From contig NZ_MIEQ01000025.1 of assembly GCF_001968815.1 (NCBI RefSeq), positions 59,548 to 123,547 of the forward strand: a stretch of 64,000 nt of DNA. Direction: 5' to 3'. Positions 25,472 to 35,432 of the stretch are shown here, piece after piece. Positions within the stretch are counted from its first letter, which is position 1; each line of letters opens with the position of its first letter. Under the pieces are notes generated by a model. The model was given only the letters and a program-made list of their open reading frames with translations, did not search any database and was not told the origin of the DNA. A program made the position numbers and the translations under genes. This DNA is from Motiliproteus sp. MSK22-1 (GTDB taxonomy: Bacteria > Pseudomonadota > Gammaproteobacteria > Pseudomonadales > Balneatricaceae).

Positions 25472-26851
25472 CTAACCCTGAGGCAAATTATCCTTAATGT
25501 TCCAGAGAATTTCTTCCGCCACAATTGCCGACGCTTCTTTCGACTCATCTGTCAACACCGAAACATAGACCCCACTCCTGCGTCGACTTAGCCTAATTTG
25601 GTAGTGCCCTGTATGCTCCAGCTCGCCCGTTTCCTGATTTTCAACGAAATCACTCTTGCTGGTTTCAAATACGTAAATAGCTTTTCCACCCAACCAGATT
25701 TTATAGCCTTCCTTTTTTGATAGATCATCCGGGTCCACTTCCTCAACATCGCTTTGGCTATAACGAATTTTATCGGCAGCATCCTCCTCATCAGACTCTA
25801 TGCCAATAGCATCTTCCAGAAAGTCGGTGGAAATGGAAATATCTTCACGATCCCCGTGCAACCAATCAATAAATCCCCAGAACCCGCCTTCATTTTCCTC
25901 GTTAAACGGCGTACTGGTCGTATAGGTAATATAATATTTGCCAATATCCTTATCTGATGAGCCAACATCGACCTTGGCAGCCGCCATCGCAGTATCCACC
26001 CATTGCCACGCATTATCGATTCCCGTCGCTAGCTTCAGCACAGGATTACCATTCGAGTCCCGACCCAAAAGAGCAGTACCACGCCCACTGTTCTGTCGGG
26101 ATATCAGTGATTTAGCAGTTGTTGTGGAAGTCGTACGACTTAAATAATGCAACAGCTCATACATCATCTCAGACTTATAACTTACATTTCGGGACTGGGC
26201 CGACCAGTCAGGCTGACTGGCATCCTCTGCATCACTTACGCGTAAGTGCTGCATTTTTATTGCCGTTCTTCCTTCATTGTCAGCACGGGCCAGCAACACT
26301 CTTAATTTGTCCCGATGAGGACTCTTAACATCCTGAAAAGTCGCTTTACTTAATAGTGATGAGAAAAAGCCAGGCTCTTCTGATTTTTCTTGAATCCAGG
26401 CTGTCTCCATCACTCCCTGGGCTGGATTTGATAACTCAATATCAACTTCGTTGTAGCTCCAAAAATCTCCAACTTTCTGCCAGACTTCGCGAACAGGCTC
26501 ATCCACAACTATATATTTTTCAAGCCCTTCCCGGGCAAGACTGACGATTTCGTTACCGGATTCAGCATAGAAAAAATCAGGGCGAGGCACTTCAAACTCT
26601 TCCTCCGAGCGACTGGCAACCGTGCCTACATCAGGAATAATCAGAATGTCTCTTATTGCCTCATCATCAAGATGCTCAGGGACCTCTAATCGTGGAATGG
26701 TAACCGCTTGCTCATAGTCCTGGCTTCTATCGCGTACAAGGCCGTTATCGCCAATGAGAGCGTTATCTGTCATCCATCCGCAGCTGGAAAGAATTGCGGA
26801 CCCTGCCAGAACGACAACAGCCCGGGTTATAAAAGTATGAAACTGCTTCAT
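25472..26851 (-). CDS. bamC: outer-membrane assembly lipoprotein BamC (NlpB)
   Basis: Lipoprotein of the BAM complex that inserts beta-barrel proteins in the outer membrane. A signal peptide ends in the lipobox LSSC with Cys24 as the lipidated residue; the unstructured N-terminal region and two helix-grip domains follow (VREVWQKVGDFWSYNEVDIE and, near the end, a second similar domain). It is 459 residues, over 100 more than E. coli BamC (344), the extra being acidic inserts between domains (residues about 300-380). It follows dapA with 7 bp, the usual dapA-bamC pair. Confidence 0.9.
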   Translation of the reverse strand: MKQFHTFITRAVVVLAGSAILSSCGWMTDNALIGDNGLVRDRSQDYEQAVTIPRLEVPEHLDDEAIRDILIIPDVGTVASRSEEEFEVPRPDFFYAESGNEIVSLAREGLEKYIVVDEPVREVWQKVGDFWSYNEVDIELSNPAQGVMETAWIQEKSEEPGFFSSLLSKATFQDVKSPHRDKLRVLLARADNEGRTAIKMQHLRVSDAEDASQPDWSAQSRNVSYKSEMMYELLHYLSRTTSTTTAKSLISRQNSGRGTALLGRDSNGNPVLKLATGIDNAWQWVDTAMAAAKVDVGSSDKDIGKYYITYTTSTPFNEENEGGFWGFIDWLHGDREDISISTDFLEDAIGIESDEEDAADKIRYSQSDVEEVDPDDLSKKEGYKIWLGGKAIYVFETSKSDFVENQETGELEHTGHYQIRLSRRRSGVYVSVLTDESKEASAIVAEEILWNIKDNLPQG

Positions 26852-26858
26852 CAGAGGC

Positions 26859-27734
26859 CTATATTAGTGCACAAAGTGACAGTGTTTTTTTCAGAATATC
26901 GCGTTTTTCTTCGGCAAGAGGTGTTAGCGGCAGACGAATACCTGCGTCAACTAATCCCATTTCGTGTAAAGCCCACTTAACCGGTATAGGGTTGGATTCC
27001 AGAAACAGATCCTGGTGCAAGGGGTCCAGTTTTGAATTAAGCTCCCGTGCTTCTACTTTATTCCCATCTATTGCAGACCGGCAAAGTTCCGCCATTGCTT
27101 TCGGAGCCACATTGGCAGTAACAGAAATATTCCCATGCCCACCCAGCAGCATTAACTCTACCGCTGTAGCATCGTCTCCAGAGTATACGGCAAACCCTTG
27201 GGGACTATTGTCGATAAGGTATTTCGCCCGATCCAAATCACCAGTCGCCTCTTTGATACCAACGATATTGGTGATCCTGGATAATCGCAATACCGTTTCC
27301 GGCAGCATGTCACAGGCAGTACGCCCAGGCACGTTGTATAGAATCTGAGGTATATCAACAGCTTCTGCTACAGTTTTATAGTGCTGGAACAACCCTTCCT
27401 GAGTCGGCTTGTTATAATAAGGAGTGACCAGCAAACAGGCATCTGCACCGGCGGCTTTCGCAGCCAGGGTAAGCTCAATTGCTTCCGACGTTGAGTTGGC
27501 CCCTGTTCCGGCAATAACTGCAATCCGGCCGGCAACTCGCTTAACCACTCTCTGAATGACATCACAATGCTCGTTACAGTTTAGCGTTGCTGATTCACCC
27601 GTCGTTCCCACTGCAACAATTGCATCAGTGCCTTGCGCCAGGTGAAAATCTACAAGCTTGTCCAGCTTTTCCCAATCGATATCACCGTTATCCAACATTG
27701 GGGTAACCAGAGCAACTTGGCTTCCAGTAATCAT
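26859..27734 (-). CDS. dapA: 4-hydroxy-tetrahydrodipicolinate synthase
   Basis: First committed enzyme of lysine and diaminopimelate synthesis. It condenses pyruvate with aspartate semialdehyde. The 291-residue protein from ATG 27734 has [10 protein letters not shown], the catalytic tyrosine in [17 protein letters not shown], and the Schiff-base lysine in GIKEATGDL. The frame is open 18 codons further, but GGAG precedes ATG 27734 and [13 protein letters not shown] is the expected start. It is cotranscribed with bamC. Confidence 0.96.
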   Translation of the reverse strand: MITGSQVALVTPMLDNGDIDWEKLDKLVDFHLAQGTDAIVAVGTTGESATLNCNEHCDVIQRVVKRVAGRIAVIAGTGANSTSEAIELTLAAKAAGADACLLVTPYYNKPTQEGLFQHYKTVAEAVDIPQILYNVPGRTACDMLPETVLRLSRITNIVGIKEATGDLDRAKYLIDNSPQGFAVYSGDDATAVELMLLGGHGNISVTANVAPKAMAELCRSAIDGNKVEARELNSKLDPLHQDLFLESNPIPVKWALHEMGLVDAGIRLPLTPLAEEKRDILKKTLSLCALI

Positions 27735-27930
27735 TGAGCATCTCCAACCAGAGCTAAAATATTCAGCACCGCAGCTAAACGGTGACACCTTCGATTCAGG
27801 CGATTAAAATGCATCGCTGCCGTTTAATGATGCTGACGCAGATCAGCCCACTCAATCGAAACGAGCATTTTACCCAATAAGATCACACATGCGTAGATCA
27901 ACTGACGATTAATTTCAGGGTGTATTTTTT

Positions 27931-28410
27931 ATGAACAAAGTGGTTCTTGAACAACCGGTTCCGGATTTTACAGCAGAAGCAACTGGAGAAAAAACCGTAC
28001 AGCTTTCTGCTCTCAAGGGTAAAAACATCGTCATCTATTTTTACCCCAAAGACAGCACACCAGGCTGCACAACCGAGGGCCAGGATTTTCGCGACAACAT
28101 TGATGCCTTCAACCAGCTGGATACCCTGATTTTTGGCGTATCCAGAGACAAAATGCGCTCACATGAAAATTTCAAGACAAAACAGAGCTTTCCGTTCGAG
28201 TTGATATCCGATCCAGATGAAATCCTGTGCAATCTGTTTGATGTTATCAAGCTTAAAAAGCTTTACGGAAAAGAACACATGGGAATAGAACGCAGCACTT
28301 TCCTTATCAACAAAGAAGGAGTCCTTGCCCGTGAATGGAGAAAGGTCAAAGTAAAAGGACACGTTGAAGAAGTTCTGCATACTGTACAGCAACTATACAG
28401 CGACAATTAG
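27931..28410 (+). CDS. bcp: thioredoxin-dependent peroxiredoxin (Bcp/PrxQ family)
   Basis: Cytoplasmic thiol peroxidase, 159 residues. The peroxidatic cysteine lies in YPKDSTPGCTTEGQDFRDN. The residue five places on, which is the resolving cysteine in E. coli Bcp (C----C), is not cysteine here, so the enzyme is of the 1-Cys type or uses another cysteine (ILCNLF near residue 94). Divergent from dapA, and followed by a hairpin. It lies beside perM as in Pseudomonas. Confidence 0.93.
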   Translation: MNKVVLEQPVPDFTAEATGEKTVQLSALKGKNIVIYFYPKDSTPGCTTEGQDFRDNIDAFNQLDTLIFGVSRDKMRSHENFKTKQSFPFELISDPDEILCNLFDVIKLKKLYGKEHMGIERSTFLINKEGVLAREWRKVKVKGHVEEVLHTVQQLYSDN

Positions 28411-28425
28411 ACAACGACAGCAAAA

Positions 28426-28450
28426 GGGCTAAACCTCTCCGGTTCAGCCC
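28426..28450. terminator. hairpin between convergent bcp and perM
   Basis: A stem GGGCTAAACC / GGTTCAGCCC with one mismatch and a 5-nt loop, 15 nt after the bcp stop and 27 nt beyond the perM stop. No good T tract on either side. Confidence 0.5.
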
Positions 28451-28477
28451 TGCCCTCCAGAACAGTCCCGTTTAAGC

Positions 28478-29536
28478 TTAGCCCACTTTAACTTTCGATG
28501 GCCAAGCACTCATTACTGCTTTAATTAATGTGGCCAATGGTATCGCAAAAAACACTCCCCAAAAGCCCCACAGACCACCAAACACCAGAACCGCAACAAT
28601 AATCGCAATAGGGTGAAGATTCACCGCTTCAGAAAACAGCAACGGCACCAACACATTACCATCCAGCGCCTGAATAATTCCATAAGCCAGCATTAGGTAC
28701 ATAAACTCCGGCCCCCACCCCCATTGAAAAAAGGCAATGAGCGCAACAGGAATCGTCACAACAGCAGCACCGATATAGGGAATGACAACAGACAATCCGA
28801 CCATAATGGCTAATAACGCCGAATAACGAAGGCCCAGAACAATAAAGGCAACGTAGGTAACTGCACCCACTACTAAGATTTCAACAACCTTACCTCGAAC
28901 GTAATTTGCTATCTGGTCTTCCATTTCCAGACCAACCTGTGTAATCACAGCACGTTTTTCTGGGAGAAACGCTGTCCACCAGCGAAGGATTACACTGCCA
29001 TCCTTCATAAAGAAAAACACCAGAATAGGAACCAGCACCAAATAAATCAGTATCTGAATCAGATTACCTATTGATGAGATAGAAAAGGAAAGAACCATCT
29101 GCCCAAGCTTTGCAAGCTCAGCAGTTGCCTGATCAATAACAGCCTGCACCTGAGTACTGGTGATCAGTTCAGGATAACGCTCGGGTAACAACATCAGCAA
29201 ATCTTGTCCCTGTGCCATCATCCGTGGCAACTCATTTAACAAATTAACCAACTGGCGCCATGACTCAGGAATAACAACCAACAGAATCGCCATGAACGCA
29301 CTAACGAACCCGACGAAGACCACCGCCACAGACGCTGTATGCTTCATTCCCAACTGCTTTAACTTGGCAACCATCCCCTGCATCAAAAAAGCCAGGATAA
29401 TACCGGCAAAGACTGGCGCCAACATCCCTCCCAGAGTGAGAACAACAACCAGCGCCAGTACCAGAAACACGAAAAGAAGCAAAGCTTCTTCATCAGAAAA
29501 ATAACGCTCTACCCAATCTCCAAAAACCTTCAGCAT
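28478..29536 (-). CDS. AI-2E family transporter (PerM-like permease)
   Basis: Polytopic inner-membrane protein of 352 residues in the PF01594 family. It has two N-terminal spans (LLLFVFLVLALVVV and APVFAGIILAFLMQG), a long central amphipathic/charged region, and a C-terminal group of spans that includes GLSVVIPYIGAAVVTIPVALIAF and the conserved NLHPIAIIVAVLVFGGLWGFWGV. ATG 29536 has an AGG site; a TTG seven codons upstream is less likely. Substrate unknown. The TusA-like gene lies upstream on the same strand. Confidence 0.88.
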   Translation of the reverse strand: MLKVFGDWVERYFSDEEALLLFVFLVLALVVVLTLGGMLAPVFAGIILAFLMQGMVAKLKQLGMKHTASVAVVFVGFVSAFMAILLVVIPESWRQLVNLLNELPRMMAQGQDLLMLLPERYPELITSTQVQAVIDQATAELAKLGQMVLSFSISSIGNLIQILIYLVLVPILVFFFMKDGSVILRWWTAFLPEKRAVITQVGLEMEDQIANYVRGKVVEILVVGAVTYVAFIVLGLRYSALLAIMVGLSVVIPYIGAAVVTIPVALIAFFQWGWGPEFMYLMLAYGIIQALDGNVLVPLLFSEAVNLHPIAIIVAVLVFGGLWGFWGVFFAIPLATLIKAVMSAWPSKVKVG

Positions 29537-29623
29537 TCGCTGCCTATCCCTTCTCAAATAATCTATTTAAGTCGACTTGCTTTGAATCTACCTACAACCT
29601 GTAATGTGATAATGCAGGATCAA

Positions 29624-29860
29624 CTATCCACCCTTCTTGCGAATTATATACGTATAGCTGCCTGCCTTATCAGTAGACTCTAGTAGCTCGTCTCCAGATT
29701 GGTCTGTAAATGCTTGAAAATCACGAACAGAGCCTGAATCGGTGGCAACCACTCTCAATACTTGACCCGGCTCCAGCTTATTTAACGCCAATTTGGCTTT
29801 TAGCAAGGGTAACGGACAACTAAGGCCACTTGCATCAAGCTCCTGATCAATGTCGTACAT
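29624..29860 (-). CDS. TusA/SirA-family sulfurtransferase-like protein
   Basis: A 78-residue cytoplasmic protein with the sulfur-carrier motif CPLPLLKAK (CPxP) at Cys15, and a C-terminal VRDFQAFTDQSGDELLE segment. It belongs to the TusA/YeeD/YedF family. In Pseudomonas aeruginosa the equivalent gene beside perM and bepA is needed for molybdenum homeostasis and nitrate respiration, as I recall; tRNA thiolation TusA is another family role. It is the first gene before perM (87-bp gap) and is divergent from the bepA-like gene. Confidence 0.88.
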   Translation of the reverse strand: MYDIDQELDASGLSCPLPLLKAKLALNKLEPGQVLRVVATDSGSVRDFQAFTDQSGDELLESTDKAGSYTYIIRKKGG

Positions 29861-30026
29861 AAATTCTCCTAGAATAAAACAGATACGACTAAACTAGGTA
29901 TATTGCCGCAAAACTGTCTAAATGATGGAACTAATTGCTCACAGCTGCGACTATATACGAAATCCGAACAATCTATAACCGTTCATCAAATGTTCGTCTT
30001 TGCTTTCTTTAGAATTGAGGATCCAC

Positions 30027-31472
30027 TTGAAAACCAAACTGTTATCACTTGCAATCCCTCTACTCCTGACAGCCCCGCTGTTGCTGATACAGACTACACC
30101 TCTGGACGCTTCCGAATTACCGGTAATTGGCGATACCACATCCAGCACAATAACGCTGGAAGAAGAACACAAACTTGGAAAGGCCTGGGCTCGTGCGTTG
30201 CGCGCTCAAGCCCGGCAACTGAATGATCCTTTGGTTTATAGCTATATTGAAGATCTTATTTATCAACTGGCAAGTAACAGCGACCTTCCTGACCGGAGAC
30301 TTACGCTAATCGTTTTGAATAACCCGACACTCAATGCGTTTGCCGTCCCGGGAGGTATAGTTGGTATCCATGCTGGCCTGTTCCAGTACGCTCAAACTGA
30401 AGGTCAATTTGCATCGGTTCTCGCTCACGAACTGTCTCATTTAAGCCAGAGGCACTATGCCACTTCGTTAGAGCAACAACGAAAAAGCTTACCTCTGCAA
30501 CTTGCAACCATGCTTGGCGGGATAATACTTGCCGCCAACAGCGATGGAGACGGAGCCATAGCAGCAATAGCGTCTGGCCAGGCAGCTTTTCAACAGCAAC
30601 GATTAGCATTCAGTCGCCAAAATGAACGTGAGGCCGATAATCTTGGTATGCAGGTATTAATGGAGTCAGGATTTAATCCGATAACAATGCCAGACATGTT
30701 CATGCAAATGCAAAAATCCTTCCGCTTTGCTGGAGAACAGGCCCCCGAATTTTTATTGACGCACCCGGTTACTGAATCACGAATAGCCGACAGCCAGGGA
30801 CGAGCAGCACAACTACCGAGCACAGGTAAAATAGACAGCTTAAGCTATCAGCTTATTCGCGGCCGAATCAGCACAATACTAAGCAAAGATACACATGCAA
30901 CTTATCAGTATTTCACAGACCTTCTTAAAGACAATCCTGGCGAACCAGCCCATTATGCAAAAGCCTTTGCTGCACTGAACTCAGAACAACCCGAAGCAGC
31001 ACAGGCATCCATTGATTGGCTACTGCAAAAGGATTCCGAAAACCTGTACTACAAGATATTGCAATCTGAATTATGGTTAGCCGAAGGAAAGCCTGAAAAA
31101 GCATCAGCTGAACTGAGAGAACTGCTAAGCTTGTATCCCCAAAACCACCCACTGACAGTATTGTTGATTCGCAGCCTAAGAGCCCAACAGAAAAACAACG
31201 CTGCAGTAGAAGTATTACGCAAACACCTGCGAAGTTATCCTGAAAATACTAATTTATGGTACGAACTGGCCGAAGCCAACGGATTAACAGACAACATTCT
31301 AGGCGTACATCAGGCAAGAGCAGAATACTTTCTGCTTATCGGCGCTACTGCTAAGGCAGAATCCCATCTAAAACTGGCGCTAAAGCTACCCAATATAAGT
31401 GAAAACGATCGGGTTCGACTTGAACAACGACTAAAAGAAACGCATGAAATAAAGAAAAGCATGGAATTCTAG
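30027..31472 (+). CDS. periplasmic M48 metalloprotease with TPR domain (BepA-like)
   Basis: Exported zinc protease and chaperone implicated in outer-membrane protein assembly and quality control. I take TTG 30027 as start: GAGG stands 6 nt before it and the product then begins with a signal peptide (MKTKLLSLAIPLLLTAPLL). The M48 domain has the zinc motif HELSH within VLAHELSHLSQRH and the third ligand in READNLG; TPR-like helices fill the C-terminal half (residues about 280-470). Total 481 residues, like BepA (487). It is divergent from the TusA-like gene and convergent with nadA. Confidence 0.9.
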   Translation: MKTKLLSLAIPLLLTAPLLLIQTTPLDASELPVIGDTTSSTITLEEEHKLGKAWARALRAQARQLNDPLVYSYIEDLIYQLASNSDLPDRRLTLIVLNNPTLNAFAVPGGIVGIHAGLFQYAQTEGQFASVLAHELSHLSQRHYATSLEQQRKSLPLQLATMLGGIILAANSDGDGAIAAIASGQAAFQQQRLAFSRQNEREADNLGMQVLMESGFNPITMPDMFMQMQKSFRFAGEQAPEFLLTHPVTESRIADSQGRAAQLPSTGKIDSLSYQLIRGRISTILSKDTHATYQYFTDLLKDNPGEPAHYAKAFAALNSEQPEAAQASIDWLLQKDSENLYYKILQSELWLAEGKPEKASAELRELLSLYPQNHPLTVLLIRSLRAQQKNNAAVEVLRKHLRSYPENTNLWYELAEANGLTDNILGVHQARAEYFLLIGATAKAESHLKLALKLPNISENDRVRLEQRLKETHEIKKSMEF

Positions 31473-31479
31473 CCATAGT

Positions 31480-31504
31480 CTACCTGGCGATCAGCGCCAG
31501 GTAG
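31480..31504. terminator. hairpin between convergent bepA-like gene and nadA
   Basis: A perfect 10-bp stem CTACCTGGCG / CGCCAGGTAG with a 5-nt loop, 7 nt after the bepA-like stop and 37 nt beyond the nadA stop. No T tract, so efficiency is uncertain. Confidence 0.5.
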
Positions 31505-31541
31505 ATCCCCCTGGTCAGGAGATAAAGCTCAACACCGGAGA

Positions 31542-32627
31542 CTAGGCGCGAGCTCTGACAGCCGGCTGTATTTGAGCTGAAAAATCCAACATCCGTTGCA
31601 AGGGCAATAAAGCCTGTTGGCCTAGCTGAGGATTAACAAACACCTCCTGCTCTCCTGTCTCCAGCACATGAGCCATGTTTTCAAGCTCGTTCATCGCCAT
31701 CCAAGGACAGCTGGCACAACTACGACAGGTCGCACCATTTCCTCCAGTGGGCGCTGCGATAAGCGTTTTATCTGGAGCAGCCTGCTGCATCTTATAAAAA
31801 ATCCCGCGATCCGTCGCAACAATAAATTCCTTATTAGGCATTTCACGAGCAGCCCTTATGAGCTGACTGGTGGAGCCGACGCTGTCAGCCATTTCGATCA
31901 TTGATGCAGGTGACTCAGGATGAACCAGAACGGCGGCGTTCGGATAAACTTTTTTCAAGTCATTCAGCCCCTGCGCCTTAAACTCTTCATGGACGATACA
32001 TGAGCCATCCCACATCAACATATCAGCTCCTGTCTCTTTGGCAATATAGCTCCCAAGATGCTTATCTGGCGCCCAAATGATTTTTTGTCCTTCATCAACC
32101 AGATATTCAACGATATCCAACGCACAACTGGATGTAACCACCCAGTCAGCACGGGCTTTTACCGCCGCAGAGGTGTTCGCATAAACGACCACCTGATAAT
32201 CGGGGTAGCGATCACAAAATGCAGAAAACTCTTCAATAGGGCAGCCCACATCCAGAGAACAGGTTGCCTCCAAAGTCGGCATAAGAACACGTTTCTCAGG
32301 ACTAAGAATTTTGGCGGTTTCTCCCATAAAACGCACACCTGCAACCAACAGTGTTTGCGCAGCATGATCTCTGCCGAATCGAGCCATTTCAAGAGAATCT
32401 GATACACAGCCCCCCGTCTCCTCAGCCAGTTCCTGCAACAAAGGATCAGTATAATAATGAGCCACAATACAGGCATTTTGCTCAATAAGCAGGCGCTTGA
32501 TTTTCTCTTTATAAAAAGAAATCTGCTCTGTAGTCAGTGCGGTGCGTTGATGGTTATGAGCCAAATGCTCTTGGACCATAACCCGGTCTTCAATTTGTTT
32601 TTCAGTCAACATAGTATTCGTCAGCAT
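31542..32627 (-). CDS. nadA: quinolinate synthase NadA
   Basis: [4Fe-4S] enzyme that condenses iminoaspartate with dihydroxyacetone phosphate to quinolinate in NAD synthesis. The 361-residue protein has [21 protein letters not shown], the cluster cysteines in [19 protein letters not shown] and [11 protein letters not shown], and [12 protein letters not shown]. Both substrate-binding and cluster regions are complete. Several in-frame ATGs exist near the start (32627, 32612); none has a strong ribosome-binding site, so the N-terminus is uncertain by a few residues. Confidence 0.94.
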   Translation of the reverse strand: MLTNTMLTEKQIEDRVMVQEHLAHNHQRTALTTEQISFYKEKIKRLLIEQNACIVAHYYTDPLLQELAEETGGCVSDSLEMARFGRDHAAQTLLVAGVRFMGETAKILSPEKRVLMPTLEATCSLDVGCPIEEFSAFCDRYPDYQVVVYANTSAAVKARADWVVTSSCALDIVEYLVDEGQKIIWAPDKHLGSYIAKETGADMLMWDGSCIVHEEFKAQGLNDLKKVYPNAAVLVHPESPASMIEMADSVGSTSQLIRAAREMPNKEFIVATDRGIFYKMQQAAPDKTLIAAPTGGNGATCRSCASCPWMAMNELENMAHVLETGEQEVFVNPQLGQQALLPLQRMLDFSAQIQPAVRARA

Positions 32628-32888
32628 GTATTTTAATCATTACTACTTCGGACAAAATAACCATTTGACAGATGAGCTTTTGAACACGGTTGCTTGCTGT
32701 CAACATGACTACCAGCCTAGGCAGTAAAACGTTAATGCGGAGACTTTGCCTTGTCATCACTTACGGGCTCTAGACGATCTAAATATACCATAGACCGGCA
32801 CCTAAACAGAGCAACGGGTTCGAAAACTCAGGGGGAGGTAGGTCATCGACATTACCAATCCATGATGACACGAACAGGCTGCGGAAAG

Positions 32889-32964
32889 TGGTGGGTCGTG
32901 GGCGACTCGAACGCCCGACCAATTGGTTAAAAGCCAACTGCTCTACCAACTGAGCTAACGACCC
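32889..32964 (-). tRNA. tRNA-Lys(UUU), copy 2
   Basis: A complete 76-nt cloverleaf with encoded CCA: GGGTCGT acceptor, GCTC/GAGC D-stem, anticodon loop CTTTTAA giving anticodon TTT, T-loop TTCGAGT. Identical to the copy at 33000, 35 bp away, so the pair is a tandem duplication. Both read in the queC direction. Confidence 0.97.
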
Positions 32965-32999
32965 CTGGTAGAAAAACTGAAAATATGAAACTAAGTTGT

Positions 33000-33075
33000 T
33001 GGTGGGTCGTGGGCGACTCGAACGCCCGACCAATTGGTTAAAAGCCAACTGCTCTACCAACTGAGCTAACGACCC
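33000..33075 (-). tRNA. tRNA-Lys(UUU), copy 1
   Basis: Identical in sequence to the tRNA at 32889: same cloverleaf, anticodon TTT, encoded CCA. It begins 37 bp after the queC stop, so it could be read through from queC or from a promoter inside queC. Confidence 0.97.
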
Positions 33076-33112
33076 CAACGGGTTGCGTATACTACCGAAG
33101 TATCAACGAAAA

Positions 33113-33808
33113 TCAACCCTGCTTTTGTGAAACATAGCGAGTAACATCCTCTACTCCGGCATCGGCAAAACCTTGGCTACGAAGACGACAACTGTCACAA
33201 ACACCGCAGGCATTGCCTTCATCGTCGGCCTGGTAGCAAGACACAGTTAACGAATAGTCAAGCCCATGGTTGATACCTTGCTGGATAATCTCAGCCTTGG
33301 TCAGAGTCATTAACGGAGTCTCAATCTTAATGCAGCCACCATCAACGCCTATCTTTGTGGCTACGTTTGCAAGAGCCTGGAAAGCTTCTATAAATGCGGG
33401 ACGACAGTCAGGGTAGCCGGAATAATCCACTGCATTTACGCCTATAAATATTGCCTGAGCCTCAACAACCTCGGCCCAGCCTAGTGCCAGAGAAAGGAAA
33501 ACCGTGTTTCTGGCTGGCACATAGGTCACAGGTACCCCTTCTTCAATTGACTCAGGAACATCAATACTACGATCGGTGAGGGCGGAACCGCCTATATCTT
33601 CAAGGCTCAATCGCACAATTTTGTGATCAATCACACCCTGCTGCCCAGCAACGGCCCTTGCGGCATTCAACTCTGCAAGAGAACGCTGGCCATAATCGAA
33701 GCTCAATGCATAGCACTGATAGCCCTGACGATTCGCCATAGCCAATACAGTAGAAGAGTCCAAGCCGCCGGAAAGCAGCACAATAGCTTTTTTTAATTTA
33801 TCTGACAT
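33113..33808 (-). CDS. queC: 7-cyano-7-deazaguanine synthase QueC
   Basis: ATP-dependent enzyme converting CDG to preQ0 in queuosine synthesis. PP-loop motif [10 protein letters not shown] at the N-terminus, then [31 protein letters not shown], and the C-terminal zinc cysteines [19 protein letters not shown] 33808 gives the expected [15 protein letters not shown] and 231 residues, although the frame is open 25 codons upstream. It follows cpoB as in Pseudomonas, while queE, usually between or beside them, is 12 kb away here. Confidence 0.95.
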   Translation of the reverse strand: MSDKLKKAIVLLSGGLDSSTVLAMANRQGYQCYALSFDYGQRSLAELNAARAVAGQQGVIDHKIVRLSLEDIGGSALTDRSIDVPESIEEGVPVTYVPARNTVFLSLALGWAEVVEAQAIFIGVNAVDYSGYPDCRPAFIEAFQALANVATKIGVDGGCIKIETPLMTLTKAEIIQQGINHGLDYSLTVSCYQADDEGNACGVCDSCRLRSQGFADAGVEDVTRYVSQKQG

Positions 33809-33923
33809 GTTGGAACATACTCGGAAGGGAATTTCTCGATCAGTAGCGCCACCACGTCCGATGATAGCACTACATATAAGCATAGAGCACAGGGCTCAGA
33901 TCAAACTAATGTGTGTTCGAAGA

Positions 33924-34805
33924 TCAGTTGTTCAGATTCTTCTTGAGGTAATCATCAGCCAGTTTAGCCGATGATTGATTAGGATAGAGTTCAATCACCT
34001 TTTTCATAGCAGCAGCTGCCCCGGGCCTATCTCCCATCAGGTCATAGGTTAACCCTAGTTTATAGTAAGCGTCAGCAGCCTTCTGATGCTTGGGAAAACG
34101 CTCGATAAGCCGCTTATAAGCGGCTTCCGCTGCCGTATAATCAGTTTGCGCCCGATGAACTTCACCGGTCCAGAAAACTGCGTTTGGCACTAACGGGCTA
34201 GACGGATACTGTTTCACAAAATCGTCAAAGGCTAACAGCGACTTAGCGTAAGAACGCTGCCGGACCAGCGCAAATGCCCGCTGATAAGCCTCCCGATCAG
34301 ACAACCCTGGAACCGTGGTTGATGTAGCTGGAGAAGGACGGGAGGCAGGCACGGAAGAAGCAGGCTGGTTGAGCACACTCTGTTTAGGCGTAACCTGCGC
34401 AGCAGTGACAGAGCCCCTCCCAGCAGCACTTACCTCAGCCAACTGACGAGTAAGATTCGTGATACGACGATCCAGATCACGATACCGATCCCGTTGGCTG
34501 GTACGCATCTTTTTCATCTGATGCGCTTGCTCTTCAACCTTCCCCCGAAGAAACTGAACTTCCTGTTGCAGCTGATCCAACAATATAAGCAGCTCCGCCG
34601 CCTGGGATTGCTGGGCACTTTGGGCAATCACGACTGGCGCCGGAACACGGCCTGCGGCGTTTACTGCATTTGCAGTTAACGCCCCATTACCTGCAGGTTT
34701 ACCACTTCGGTCAACAACAGGTACCGGTAGTGAACTTTGAGCCCACAGGGCCGACCCCTGCAAACCAATAACAACGCTAATCAGTACCTTTGCAGCTTTC
34801 ATCAT
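33924..34805 (-). CDS. cpoB: cell division coordinator CpoB (YbgF)
   Basis: Periplasmic protein that links Tol-Pal energy and PBP1B at division. Signal peptide (SVVIGLQGSALWA, cleavage near residue 22), a coiled-coil trimerisation region (LLILLDQLQQEVQFLRGKVEEQ, about residues 70-130), a Ser/Pro-rich linker, and C-terminal TPRs (AYKRLIERFPKHQKAADAYY, VIELYPNQSSAKLADDYL). Length 293. It is 11 bp after pal, the last gene of the tol operon. Confidence 0.93.
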   Translation of the reverse strand: MMKAAKVLISVVIGLQGSALWAQSSLPVPVVDRSGKPAGNGALTANAVNAAGRVPAPVVIAQSAQQSQAAELLILLDQLQQEVQFLRGKVEEQAHQMKKMRTSQRDRYRDLDRRITNLTRQLAEVSAAGRGSVTAAQVTPKQSVLNQPASSVPASRPSPATSTTVPGLSDREAYQRAFALVRQRSYAKSLLAFDDFVKQYPSSPLVPNAVFWTGEVHRAQTDYTAAEAAYKRLIERFPKHQKAADAYYKLGLTYDLMGDRPGAAAAMKKVIELYPNQSSAKLADDYLKKNLNN

Positions 34806-34816
34806 CTTAATGGTGC

Positions 34817-35362
34817 TTAGTATTTAATTTCAACGCGACGATTCTGACCCCAAGCGTCTTCACTATGACCAATGACCGCTGGACGCTCTTCGCCATAACT
34901 GACAATTTCAATTTGCGAGTTGGAAACACCCTGTACTGTCAGGTACCGACTAATAGCCTTGGCGCGACGCTCACCCAGCGCCATATTGTACTCTCGGGTA
35001 CCCCGCTCGTCGGCATGCCCTTCCAGCACAACCAGCTGGGACGGGTTATCCACCAGAAACTTAGCGTGGGCTGAAAGATCTGCAAAAGCCTCTGCCCTAA
35101 CTACTGCCTGGTCAAAATCAAAATAAAAGACGCTGGTTAAACTCATCACGTCAGCTTTGGTCATTCCAGTATCAGTATCCATCTGTCCGTGGGTCATACT
35201 GGAACTGTCAGTCCCTTGGCTTGTTGCAGAACCCTCATCTGTTTGTTGCTGCGTATGATCCATAGAATCACCACTATCGGTGTCCTGACTGGTGGTACTA
35301 CAACCCGCTGCCCAGATTACAGACGCCGCGATAGCAATCGCTTTAAGATTTCCAAGTCGCAT
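34817..35362 (-). CDS. pal: peptidoglycan-associated lipoprotein Pal
   Basis: Outer-membrane lipoprotein that binds peptidoglycan and TolB. Lipobox WAAGC with Cys21, an unusually long Ser/Thr/Asp/Gln/Met-rich linker (residues about 22-70), then an OmpA-like domain with [31 protein letters not shown] and RRVEIKY. AGGAG lies before the ATG. 181 residues. Middle of tolQ-R-A-B-pal-cpoB. Confidence 0.95.
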   Translation of the reverse strand: MRLGNLKAIAIAASVIWAAGCSTTSQDTDSGDSMDHTQQQTDEGSATSQGTDSSSMTHGQMDTDTGMTKADVMSLTSVFYFDFDQAVVRAEAFADLSAHAKFLVDNPSQLVVLEGHADERGTREYNMALGERRAKAISRYLTVQGVSNSQIEIVSYGEERPAVIGHSEDAWGQNRRVEIKY

Positions 35363-35432
35363 TATTTGCTCCTAAATCGCCATTCCTGACTTCAATAATT
35401 GATTTTCGCCCTAAGGTACTGCCATCATTAGA

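Noticed and set aside
32779..33078. 99-residue minus-strand frame with an internal duplicated peptide
   Set aside because: The duplicated SLAQLVEQLAFNQLVGRSS segments are the two identical tRNA-Lys genes translated; not a protein.
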